DNA of 64,000 nucleotides, from positions 372,001 through 436,000 of the forward strand of contig BGKB01000001.1 in assembly GCA_003116975.1 (NCBI GenBank), in the 5' to 3' direction. This DNA is from Aurantiochytrium sp. KH105. Its lineage: Eukaryota; Sar; Bigyra; Thraustochytrida; Thraustochytriidae. The notes below the pieces were generated by a model. The model was not told where the DNA came from. It searched no databases and was given only the letters and a program-made list of their open reading frames with translations. A program made the translations under genes and the position numbers. Positions within the stretch are counted from its first letter, which is position 1. The number at the start of each line of letters is the position of its first letter. This document shows, piece after piece, positions 29,331 through 38,008 of this stretch.

Positions 29331-31163
29331 ATGGCGCAGGCTCTCGAACAAGAGCGGATCGCGCGCAACGTTCGTCTCGCAATCGCGACGCGCGATGCCA
29401 AGGGCATTCGCGAGGGGGACACAATTTCATGGACAGGTTATCTCTTCAACGGCAAGATCACGGGGGTCAATCTTCGCACGAAAAAGTCGGTGACCATGCG
29501 ACAGGAACATCTTCGCATGAAACGACGACGCGAGTGGACCATGCGCGACGTTCGAGATTATGTTATTCCAGAAGCAATCAACGCTTGCTTCATGCCGCGA
29601 CCCCGGTTCTTTGTACATACCCTGCGTGCCGGCTTGCAGACGGGTCCTGAGCGGGGTGGCGCTTTTGTGATTCACGCCCGAGATGCCAACTTTCGAGACC
29701 TCATCAATGCCGCGCTGCAATTTTTTGCGAGCACAGGAGAACCTTTAGATGCACAGTACCTTTGGTTCGATGAATTTGGCACCACTGGAAAGGATCTCAC
29801 CGTCAATCTTGATTACTTACACCTCATACGAGGCGCCATGAACAGCTTTCCCTACCGTCTGGTGTTTATCGAATCTTGGGAGGAGATGGGTCTTCTTCGT
29901 CGACTATGGTGTCTTTGGGAAGCCGCGTCAGCCCACCTGGCCTCCTCATACGCTCGCAGCAGGATCAGGAGCAATGAACTCCGTGTGTTACCCATGTCGA
30001 CCCTCGCAGCTGATCGAGAGCTCATCAATCTGCTGCGTAAAGGCAGAGCCAACCTCCTCGTGGATCGTCTGACCGCGCGGCAGTGGCTCGAGGTGGCATC
30101 CTGTCGCGCCGATGCCGCGCCAGCGTTTCGAGCCGACATTAGCAAACGCTTTGGCGATTCGAGCTTTTCCCGGGCTTGCAGTGACATGGTGCGTCAGTGG
30201 ATTTTGCACGGCACGCGGCGTATCCTCATGGCAGAGAAGGTCTACACAGGTGGTATTTCCGACGGCTATGTGAGTTTACTTAATCGTGTGGCAAGCTTGC
30301 ATGGCTACTGCGACAGCTTTGACCAAGGGCGAAGTCTCTTTCAGGAGGCGCTGGAAGTGGTCGATGTACTGCACGGGCCAGTTTCGCTCGCGCTTGCACG
30401 AACGCAGCGTAACTTTGCCGCTCTTGAAGACAGCGCAGGCAAGATAGAAGAGGCCCAAAGTTTGCTGAAAGATGCACTACAATCGACGCGCCAGACTGCA
30501 GAGACCGTCGACGACGGTACCGGGGACGCTGCCATGCGTCTGGAGGCTTTCATTCTATTTGATCTCGGTGACGCATACGAGCGCGACGGAGCGCATGCTT
30601 TTGCTCTCGAAGCGTTGGAGGAAGCTCTTGCACTCTGGCAAAAGGAGTTCGACCCGATGCATGAAGCCTGTGCTCCCATCTTGTGCGCGCTGGCTACCGT
30701 ATACACGTCCACGAGAGACTATGATTCGGCAATGGATTGTCTTGCTACTGCCCTCGACATTTATAAACCGGTAGCTTCGCGGAATCTCACTGGAGTCATC
30801 AGTGCTCTTGATGCACTTGCCCGTCTGCAGTTACAACAGGGTGATCTCGAGGGTGCTCTCCAGAATCGTCGAGCCGCTCTGGGCTTACTTCAGCGCTCTC
30901 GCGGCCGCAATGCCGAGGTCGCCCTTTCGATTGCCAAGCGGGAGCTAGCAGCACTTCTCTTGCGTCAGAGTCCTTTGCATCCTAAAGAGCGTGAGGAGGC
31001 AGAAATACTACTTGACCAAGCGTTCGCCGTTTTTTGCACTGCATTTGGGCCTGATCACCTCGAGACGCGTCGCTGCTACCGTCTGAAGATGCTTCTCGCG
31101 CGATCGACTGCCGGTGGGCCCACAATGTCAGTTCCCGCTGGCCTCGAGTTAGTCGCAGCTTGA
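29331..31163 (+). CDS. TPR protein with N-terminal domain shared with the 50.5 kb gene
   Basis: From ATG 29331, 610 residues. The first about 270 residues form a domain with YLWFDEF, then LVFIESWEE, then LRRLWCLWEAA, and a conserved C-terminal helix ending SDMVRQWILHGTRRIL. The other TPR protein has the equivalents FVWLDIF, VVFFDRW, LQRAWCVWEVL and NDRVRKWHLQMARQ. Helical TPR-type pairs follow (LEAFILFDLGDAYERDG, then LALWQKEFDP), much more diverged than in the other gene. Such proteins are common in stramenopiles by my recollection; no function is established here. The start is uncertain: 28950 is an in-frame ATG, but the stretch before about 29265 looks better in another frame. It is convergent with the ADCK-like gene. 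Confidence 0.75.
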   Translation: MAQALEQERIARNVRLAIATRDAKGIREGDTISWTGYLFNGKITGVNLRTKKSVTMRQEHLRMKRRREWTMRDVRDYVIPEAINACFMPRPRFFVHTLRAGLQTGPERGGAFVIHARDANFRDLINAALQFFASTGEPLDAQYLWFDEFGTTGKDLTVNLDYLHLIRGAMNSFPYRLVFIESWEEMGLLRRLWCLWEAASAHLASSYARSRIRSNELRVLPMSTLAADRELINLLRKGRANLLVDRLTARQWLEVASCRADAAPAFRADISKRFGDSSFSRACSDMVRQWILHGTRRILMAEKVYTGGISDGYVSLLNRVASLHGYCDSFDQGRSLFQEALEVVDVLHGPVSLALARTQRNFAALEDSAGKIEEAQSLLKDALQSTRQTAETVDDGTGDAAMRLEAFILFDLGDAYERDGAHAFALEALEEALALWQKEFDPMHEACAPILCALATVYTSTRDYDSAMDCLATALDIYKPVASRNLTGVISALDALARLQLQQGDLEGALQNRRAALGLLQRSRGRNAEVALSIAKRELAALLLRQSPLHPKEREEAEILLDQAFAVFCTAFGPDHLETRRCYRLKMLLARSTAGGPTMSVPAGLELVAA

Positions 31164-31569
31164 ACAATAGTTTGTCAAGGAAATGATGAATGCATGCAAC
31201 AAATTCTGCCTTTTCATAGTTTCCCTCTTCGGGCGTGGCTTGCGTCGCCTGACATTGTTTGCGAATTGACGATTTGCGTGAAGATGTCGAGCAGCGTGAT
31301 CGCTGTTGGGTATGCCGTTCAGGATGGCAGTCATTTTCGCTCGTCGCTCGCTAGGTCGCTTCGTCGCGTCCTTGTCGTTCCGCTTAGCCGTGTGCTATGT
31401 GTAAAAAAGCTTTGCTCTCCTGTCTCACATCGTTTCACTTTTGGGGATTAAAAGCTGGCCGGCTGACTCCAAAGAGGAATTCAAGTTTTAATTTGTTTTG
31501 CTGTCGTTGCTACATTACAAACAATTTCTCTCTCCTTCTGGGAATGTGCTTCCAGCGGTCCTCAATATC
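31164..31569. other. 3' intergenic region
   Basis: About 400 bases after the TPR gene. AT-rich relative to its surroundings, with no supported gene. Confidence 0.6.
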
Positions 31570-31848
31570 TCACTTGGCAAATTGTGTTGAGTAACTTGCT
31601 GCTACAGAGAGGTTGACCAAAAAGTACACGCCATTCATACCCTCAACATCATACCCATACACACGCAGACGTGCCCGCTTGGTGACCGACCACTCGAATG
31701 AGAGCGAGTAGACACCATAATCAGACAGGTTGCAGACAAGATAAATGCCGTACCACAGTCGCATTTCCATCTCGCTGGTGAATGAATCAAAGGTCTCTCG
31801 ATCGAGAAAAGAAAATGAAACGAAAGGTTCTACATACACGCGGTCTGC
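31570..31848 (-). other. Open frame continuing in phase past the ADCK-like stop codon
   Basis: After the TAG that ends the ADCK-like gene (31849-31851), the same frame stays open for 92 codons to a TGA. It encodes a hydrophobic, strand-like sequence (MRLWYGIYLVCNLSDYGVYS, then ARLRVYGYDVEGMNGVYF) with no ATG near its start. It looks coding. Explanations include stop readthrough, a short terminal intron whose acceptor is the CATTTCCTAG just before it, a nonsense mutation or sequencing error, or chance. Confidence 0.4.
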
Positions 31849-33642
31849 CTAGGAAATGCGGTGCTTGGTTGAAGTGCCCAATGCGCGAAGCGCGGCGATC
31901 TTCATCTTGCGGTCAACCTTGAAGAGAATCGGAAGACTCTCCTTGAAAATATCTAGCGCAGGGTCAAGGTTACGACCAATGCCCTCGAGCACGATAATGC
32001 TGAGAATCAGATTGGTAAAGGACGGATCAATGGGAACTTGATGCTCTCGCACGAGATTGAGAACTTGCTCAAGCACGCTACCGATTTTGACGCGGTCGAG
32101 GCGAAACGAGTCTAGCTGAACGCGTGAAACCACTGATTCAATCCCATCGATAAAAGCGTCTGGGTCCTTGGCGAGACGAATGCGTTCCGGGTCCGCACGC
32201 TCGACCATGAGCTCACCAGCGAGGCGACCGTTGCCTGTTGCCACGGCGGCAAAGAGATCGATAAAGTTGATGCGATTCTTTTCGGAAAGTGTAGTTGTGA
32301 GGCCGCCATCGATGAAGGAGATGCTATCAAGCTCGTTGTTATCCTTGAAACGCACAAGAATGTTGCCCGGGTGGAGGTCCGAATGGCACAGATTGTCGAG
32401 CAACACCATTTTGAGAAATGTCTTGACGCCGACGCCACCAATGCGCTTCCGCGTCGCCACGTCAATGTGTTTGATTTTCGCATCGCCGTCGCTCTCCTCG
32501 CCCTCGAGCAGTTTGGAAAGTGTCGTGCCTGCCTCAAAGGTCTCCACGAGCACTGTGCCATTCTTGGACACGGCAACGGGCTGCGGAAAGTGCACAGGTA
32601 GAGTCGTCTCTTGGAAGTTGTCCTGAAAGCGCATGAGGTTGAGGCCCTCCTGATTAAAGTCCATTTGCACCGTCATGAACTCGGCAAAGAGCTCCGAGGA
32701 TTCCCGCAAGCCAATGACCTTGGAAATGTTGCGTGGAAGCAGATAGTTGATGATCGAGACGGCCGCGCGCATCAACGCAAGATCGTGCTCAATGGTGCGC
32801 CGGACGTTGTGTCGCTGGATCTTCACGGCGACCTGGTCCCCCGAATTGGCCATTCTTGCAAGATGGACCTGGGCGATGCAGCCAGAGCCAATGGGTTTTT
32901 CCGAGAATTCTACGAGCTCGCTGTCAAAGCCAGCCTCGCGAAGCGTCTTGCGCGTGGCTCGCATGGACTCGAGACCCACATTGTCGTGGAGGACGCGCAG
33001 GTTCCGTCGCAGACGTGGACCAAAGAGATCGGCACGCGTTGAAGCCCACTGCCCAAGCTTGATGAAGGTCGGCCCGCCGAGCTGCAACGAGTGCACCAGA
33101 AGCTCGAACCACCAGTCTGGCCGTACTTTGACCCAATCGTCAGGCACGAGCAGCCACGCCGGAAGTGTTGCGATGCATGGGGAGAAGATGGCAAGCAGCT
33201 GCATAGCCCGCGCCAGAACCTGTACCCTGTCAAGGAGCCACATTGCGTAGCGCCAAATTGTCGACACATTCTCGGCATGTGCCATGCGCGCAGCAGCGTC
33301 GTCGGCGACACGCTGTTCCAGTTCCTGCTTCATGGCCTTGCGCTCGGGGCTCTCCTCCACGTGCTCCTTGAGCCTCTCGGAGAAGAACTCGGTGCCGAGT
33401 TCCAGCAGCTCATCCCGAAAGTGGTACGCCGCGCCGCCGCCCACCGCCGTGAGCCCTCCCGTGGCCGCGGCCAGCAGCTTCCACCGCGACGCCGACGCCG
33501 CCGTCGCCGCGGACCCGGTCACGCGAGCCGTCGCCAGCCTGCGCCTCGCAGCCTCGAAGCGCGCCGGTGCGGCTTTGGGCGGCGCCAGCGGCCCCTGCCG
33601 GGCGGCCGTCCATCCGAGCGCGAGCGCCCGCCGCCCCAGCAT
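31849..33642 (-). CDS. ABC1/ADCK (UbiB) family atypical kinase, ADCK2-like
   Basis: A mitochondrial UbiB-family protein; members support coenzyme Q synthesis and lipid homeostasis. From ATG 33642 (597 aa) it has an Arg/Ala-rich presequence, a hydrophobic segment near residues 60-75, and the family signature FIKLGQWASTRADLFG (the KxGQ-type motif). Then come PIGSGCIAQVHLA (the Ala-rich loop position), VAVKIQR (ATP-binding Lys), HSDLHPGN (catalytic loop) and FIDGGLTT (metal Asp). The wording LGQWASTR and GSGCIAQV points to the ADCK2 branch rather than ADCK1, 3 or 4. The longer frame starts with TTG. Past the TAG stop the same frame is open for 92 more codons. Confidence 0.87.
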   Translation of the reverse strand: MLGRRALALGWTAARQGPLAPPKAAPARFEAARRRLATARVTGSAATAASASRWKLLAAATGGLTAVGGGAAYHFRDELLELGTEFFSERLKEHVEESPERKAMKQELEQRVADDAAARMAHAENVSTIWRYAMWLLDRVQVLARAMQLLAIFSPCIATLPAWLLVPDDWVKVRPDWWFELLVHSLQLGGPTFIKLGQWASTRADLFGPRLRRNLRVLHDNVGLESMRATRKTLREAGFDSELVEFSEKPIGSGCIAQVHLARMANSGDQVAVKIQRHNVRRTIEHDLALMRAAVSIINYLLPRNISKVIGLRESSELFAEFMTVQMDFNQEGLNLMRFQDNFQETTLPVHFPQPVAVSKNGTVLVETFEAGTTLSKLLEGEESDGDAKIKHIDVATRKRIGGVGVKTFLKMVLLDNLCHSDLHPGNILVRFKDNNELDSISFIDGGLTTTLSEKNRINFIDLFAAVATGNGRLAGELMVERADPERIRLAKDPDAFIDGIESVVSRVQLDSFRLDRVKIGSVLEQVLNLVREHQVPIDPSFTNLILSIIVLEGIGRNLDPALDIFKESLPILFKVDRKMKIAALRALGTSTKHRIS

Positions 33643-34315
33643 CGCGCCGTACCGCCCCAAGCTGCGCGCGAGAGCCCTCGCTTCGCGCTCCAGCGCCTCG
33701 CGTTGTAGTTTTGCTGCGCCATCGTCATCTCCTCGTCCTCATCTTCATCGTCATCTTCATCATCATCATCATCTTTCTTTACCTTCGTCGTCTTCGACAT
33801 CTTCTTCTTCTTTCTCCTCTTCTTCTGATCACCATCATCATCACCTCCCTCGTCCTCTCCTCCTCCTCCTCCTCGGCTTCCGCAGGGACCGGCAACGGCG
33901 CGAAACCGCGACGCGCTGGGACTCACTCACCCGCGCGAGAGGCGCTTGAAGAGCAGCGATCTCGCGCCTAGGGCCTCAACTCACTCGCTGTCAGGAGTTC
34001 ATCGCGCGCATTACTGGGGCCATTGCGGCTTGCTTCCAGCAGCGAAAACTCCAACGCAAACAGGATGACTGCTCGGAGAGCACATCTCGCACGTTCGTTC
34101 ATCTCGATGATCGAGTCGTGCGAGGAGGCTGGGTGGGTAGTGTTTTGGACGAAAGCGACTCGATCGTTCCCAGCTTCCTTGACAGTTGTGGTGGTCGAAG
34201 GAGGCAAGCAAGGAGGTCGGTCTGCGCTTGGCGAGGGCTAGGATGCCGCCACAAGACAAGACGTCTCGAGTCTAGGCGTCTCGAGCAGCCTCGAACCAAG
34301 TTCTGAAGCGTCGAG
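33643..34315. promoter_or_regulatory. Divergent region between ADCK-like and PiggyBac-derived genes
   Basis: About 670 bases between two ATGs. The half nearest ADCK is a pyrimidine tract on the plus strand (TCATCTTC, CTCCTCCTCC repeats, about 33715-33880). No named promoter element is visible. Confidence 0.45.
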
Positions 34316-37300
34316 ATGAGCTTGTTGTTACGTATCTCGACGATGAAAGGGCAAAACATGGAGGACCGTCGATCATCGAGATCGATCGATGGCAAAAAAA
34401 TGCCCAGATCAAGTAAACAGACGGTCGAGCATGCCGCGACGATGAGCGAGGAGCGCGGCGGCGTGCGACCTGCGGCGCATAGCGTGACTGGCGGCATGAG
34501 CAGCGGGCCGAGGGCCGCTACTTTTGGTCGTGACAAAGCCGAGGCCAAGGAGGCTGGCGTGGACGGAGACGGTCTTCGATGGCAGGTCTGCGCCAGCCCC
34601 GACGAGCTCGAAGTCAAGTGGGAGGCAGAAGCCCTTGAGGAGGTGCTCGCGCCGCGCTGGCGCCGCCACTTGACTGCGGTCGCCGCCCAAACCGCCGAGA
34701 GAAGTGGTAATGTCGTACCCTTGGACATCCTTCCGGTCCACGCGTTTGACATGGTCTCGGATGAGTCGCTGGCGAGCCTCGCAAGCTGGCTCAAACTGGA
34801 ATTCGCCAGCCAGGATAAGTCAGTTTTGGGCGAGCTTGAATTTGCACAGTTCGTTGCCGCCACAGTGTACCTCGAATCGCAGCATACAAGCTTACCGCGC
34901 GCGCTTCAGACAATGCTCGCAGAGGCGCAACGTTCCGTCCCATCATCTTGGCTTTTGTCCGCATCTCGCTTTCGCAAAATTCGCGCACACCTCCGCACGA
35001 GCGATCCACGCTCCGGCAAGCGCACATCGAGTGTATATAGATCACGGAGCGCTGACGGAGTCGCTGGCAGCAACGTGAGCAAACTTTTTTTGAGCCCCGA
35101 CGCAATCTTGTCCGTCCTCAGCGACGATGCCGCCCCACCCATTTCTCGCGTCACGGTCAGAGATGCAATGTCGCACGTTCCCTTGTTCTCGCGCCAAGAT
35201 ACAAGGGCAACGTCTATTGTTCATCTTTACGACGGAATTTTACAAACTTCTCCGAGCGTGCTCTTTGTTATTGGCGACACAGTCGGATCTCCGCAGGTTT
35301 GGACAGAACTTGCAAAGCGTCAAGCACATTTTATCGGTGTCGCTGGAGCTTCTCTACCAAATTATGCAAATATATTTGGTGCAAATCACTTGAAAGGACA
35401 TGGAATCCTTGTGGCATCAAGCATGATTTCAAACAATCGTTCATTGAATGCTCTTTTGACCGTCGATCCCACGCGCGGAGCAACACGCACTTTTGTGGAC
35501 TTTAACTCGGGTCATGCAGACCTTTTCGCGCGCACCTTTTGCATGGAAAAGGAGGATCTCGGAGCCAAAATGTCTTCAGGGATCGCATGTCTATTTCTCC
35601 CTGAAACGGAATACCCCAAGTCCAGTCTTCAAGGACACGCAGAAGCGATTCTCTTGCAAAATGCGAGACCTTTGAGTTGCTCAACATCGAGCGCCGACGC
35701 AAGAATTTTGCGGCAATTCGCGTTCACGTCAGTGTTGAGTTCGCAAATTCTGCAAGATGATCCTGAATTGCGAGAACTGCTGGGCGTTTCGCTCGACGGC
35801 ACTCCTTGCCTTAACAAAGATGATCAGGCCAAGTTTATCGCAGAAACGCTTGTCAAAACTTGGACCAAGCCAAGCATGTTGTCGTCTCACAATGAGACTG
35901 CCGACAATGCGATTGAATCTCTCCGTTCAATGACATGGATCGAAGAAATTTACGAGATTGGCGTGTTACAAAGCCTCGAACATACAGGCATGGTGGCAGC
36001 ACCCGACGCGCTGGTTCGAGTGGCGTATCCGTCTCAAGATCGTGGGGATCAGGCCTTGGGGACGTCCCACTTTGCTTGTGTGCTCACCTGTATCATGCCC
36101 CCCAAAAATAGCAGCAGCAGCAGCGGCAGCAGCGGCAACAAGAGCAGTATAGAAGAGAGCCTTTCGTCTCACATTACCGATTTTGGCGACACATCGATGG
36201 AACGACCCATGGGTTTTCTTATGCAATGTACATGCGGCGATAGAACGTGGTGGGACATGCTTTGCACAAAATCCCGCGCGCAAGTGCTGCACGTGGCTGC
36301 CGTTTCAGGCCTCGCGCGTGTGCTTGTTGTTCAGATTGCGCACCAATACCCATACGAAGTCAAAGGCTATCTTCTTGTGGAGACCACACCGCAAGCACGC
36401 GAAAGGTACTCGCAAACTTTGGACAAGTGGTATGCAAGTCATCTGGCGTGGGCACACGAGAGTCTCGACCATCACGGCCCTCCGCCCGTCGTCCCCGAAG
36501 TTTTTGCCGAGGTCGCCTTGCAATGTGACCTTGAATCGCACTTTAAATTATGGCGTGCAGTGCGAAAATACATTCAGACATGCGCAGGCCCATTGCACCC
36601 TGTTCGCTCTTTTCGTCCAGCTATCGAGACTGTTGTTTCAGCCTTGACACAGGAGACTAGCTATCACGTTTTCCGCGACAAACGCTTTGCCTCACAAGTG
36701 TCTCCAAGCGACTCGGTCGAGTGTGGCCAAGATATTGAATCACGACTTGCAGAGCAGTGCATCCGCGACTTGGCAAGAGTTTCTCACGGGTTGTTTCTCA
36801 TGCTCAGCGCAATAAAGGAAGTCCTCCCCTTTGCGCATGATCTGCATCGAGATTTTGCGAATTGTTTGCTGCGACACTTTTCGCAGCAGCCTGGCTGGGC
36901 GGACTTTACGGCCGAACTTGGTGTGCAATTGCTCGCAAGGGCGCAGGACAATCAGCAGCAACTGCCCATGCAGCAGCATTCCGGTTCGAAGGCTCACATT
37001 TCTCACGATGATGCTGAAACAGACGGTGCCATCGACCCTCCATCTCCGTCTTTTCCCTCATCTGATGTCGCGGAGGCCAAGCGCGTGATGCAGCGTCGCC
37101 CGAAGCGCGGGCCCAACGTGCTTAGGTTCTACAATGACCAAGCCAAGCGTTTTCGTCTGGATCGTACGCTCGCACATCACCCCATGCGGAATGAGCTTGT
37201 CGCAGGAGGCAAATTTGATGTGAATGGCGAACTCATTGACGATCCTTCGAGCGCTCTCAAGCCCAAGGAGCTCACGTGCGTCCTGTGTCGCAGACGCGCA

Positions 37301-37414
37301 ACCTACCACTGCAGCATCTGCCAAGCTGTTTTGCACACTCGCGTTCCTCGAGGTCACACCAAGAGCTGCTTTACCATCTTTCACGACGACCCTGTTCTCT
37401 CTGGAACCTCCTGA
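34316..37414 (+). CDS. Probable PiggyBac-transposase-derived protein
   Basis: 1,032 residues in one intact frame from ATG 34316. Three features in PiggyBac order support the call. First, an N-terminal block has FAQFVAATVYLE then SASRFRKIRAHLRTSD (about 216-230), like the transposase RF..I...L...D motif. Second, LFVIGDTVGSPQVWTELAKR (D321) followed by HFIGVAGAS fits the second catalytic-Asp block and the GTxR strand. Third, the C-terminus has HHP followed by a zinc ribbon (C988, C991, C999, C1002, H1014, C1018, H1023; SCFTIFH). The first Asp block is not recognisable, and the spacing from RF to D321 seems short, so activity is doubtful. An Asn/Ser-rich insert lies near 600. It may be a domesticated gene. 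No terminal repeats or TTAA flanks were identified. Confidence 0.55.
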   Translation: MSLLLRISTMKGQNMEDRRSSRSIDGKKMPRSSKQTVEHAATMSEERGGVRPAAHSVTGGMSSGPRAATFGRDKAEAKEAGVDGDGLRWQVCASPDELEVKWEAEALEEVLAPRWRRHLTAVAAQTAERSGNVVPLDILPVHAFDMVSDESLASLASWLKLEFASQDKSVLGELEFAQFVAATVYLESQHTSLPRALQTMLAEAQRSVPSSWLLSASRFRKIRAHLRTSDPRSGKRTSSVYRSRSADGVAGSNVSKLFLSPDAILSVLSDDAAPPISRVTVRDAMSHVPLFSRQDTRATSIVHLYDGILQTSPSVLFVIGDTVGSPQVWTELAKRQAHFIGVAGASLPNYANIFGANHLKGHGILVASSMISNNRSLNALLTVDPTRGATRTFVDFNSGHADLFARTFCMEKEDLGAKMSSGIACLFLPETEYPKSSLQGHAEAILLQNARPLSCSTSSADARILRQFAFTSVLSSQILQDDPELRELLGVSLDGTPCLNKDDQAKFIAETLVKTWTKPSMLSSHNETADNAIESLRSMTWIEEIYEIGVLQSLEHTGMVAAPDALVRVAYPSQDRGDQALGTSHFACVLTCIMPPKNSSSSSGSSGNKSSIEESLSSHITDFGDTSMERPMGFLMQCTCGDRTWWDMLCTKSRAQVLHVAAVSGLARVLVVQIAHQYPYEVKGYLLVETTPQARERYSQTLDKWYASHLAWAHESLDHHGPPPVVPEVFAEVALQCDLESHFKLWRAVRKYIQTCAGPLHPVRSFRPAIETVVSALTQETSYHVFRDKRFASQVSPSDSVECGQDIESRLAEQCIRDLARVSHGLFLMLSAIKEVLPFAHDLHRDFANCLLRHFSQQPGWADFTAELGVQLLARAQDNQQQLPMQQHSGSKAHISHDDAETDGAIDPPSPSFPSSDVAEAKRVMQRRPKRGPNVLRFYNDQAKRFRLDRTLAHHPMRNELVAGGKFDVNGELIDDPSSALKPKELTCVLCRRRATYHCSICQAVLHTRVPRGHTKSCFTIFHDDPVLSGTS

Positions 37415-38008
37415 TCATCCTCCTCATCATCATCGTCGTCATTTTACATCATCACCCAGTGCACGTGCGCGCTCTCAGCCTGAGCATTTCACGAGTTTAG
37501 CTCCCCTTCTCTCTTTTTTCTCCCTATTATTCTCGAGACTATTTTGCCATGATACTCGCACAATCTTCCTCGCTGCTCCCCTGGCCAGGGGGTCACCGCA
37601 GCTCTCTCCACGCCCTGGGTGCACCCTCGTCCCTGCTACGCGCCTTTTCGTCGGCCGTCCCCTCGCGAGCGATACTCCGCGGTCACCCCCCGCGTCCGTT
37701 AACGCCGCGCGCAAGTGCGCTAAGCGCGCGCGCAAGTGCACAATGGCGCATAGGCGACTTGCCGCCCGCCAAGGAGGCGCCTCGAAGGCGCCTAGAAGGC
37801 GAAAAGGCAGTCCCAGTCCCGCGCCAGGCGGCGAGGCAAGGCGAGGCCAGGCCAGGCCAAGCGAGGCGAGGCGCTCCCTCGCGTAGCCTCGCTCTCGCCC
37901 GCTTTGCTTCGTTTTGCTCTGCTTCATTTTGCTTTGCTTTGCTTTGCTTTGCTCGTTTCGCCAAGGCTTGCGTTGGAGAGTCTGAGAAGAGAGACCCACA
38001 AGGCGAAC
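37415..38008. other. Intergenic region upstream of KATNIP
   Basis: About 590 bases: CATCATCATCAT-type and pyrimidine-rich first 150 bases, then a GC-rich stretch with GGCGAGGC-type short repeats (about 37780-37880), then a TTTGC pentanucleotide repeat (about 37927-37953) just upstream of the next ATG. No gene is supported. Confidence 0.5.

Noticed and set aside
33284-33949. Plus-strand open frames opposite the ADCK-like 5' end
   Set aside because: Low-complexity Ser/His/Arg translation from pyrimidine repeats; antisense to a supported gene.
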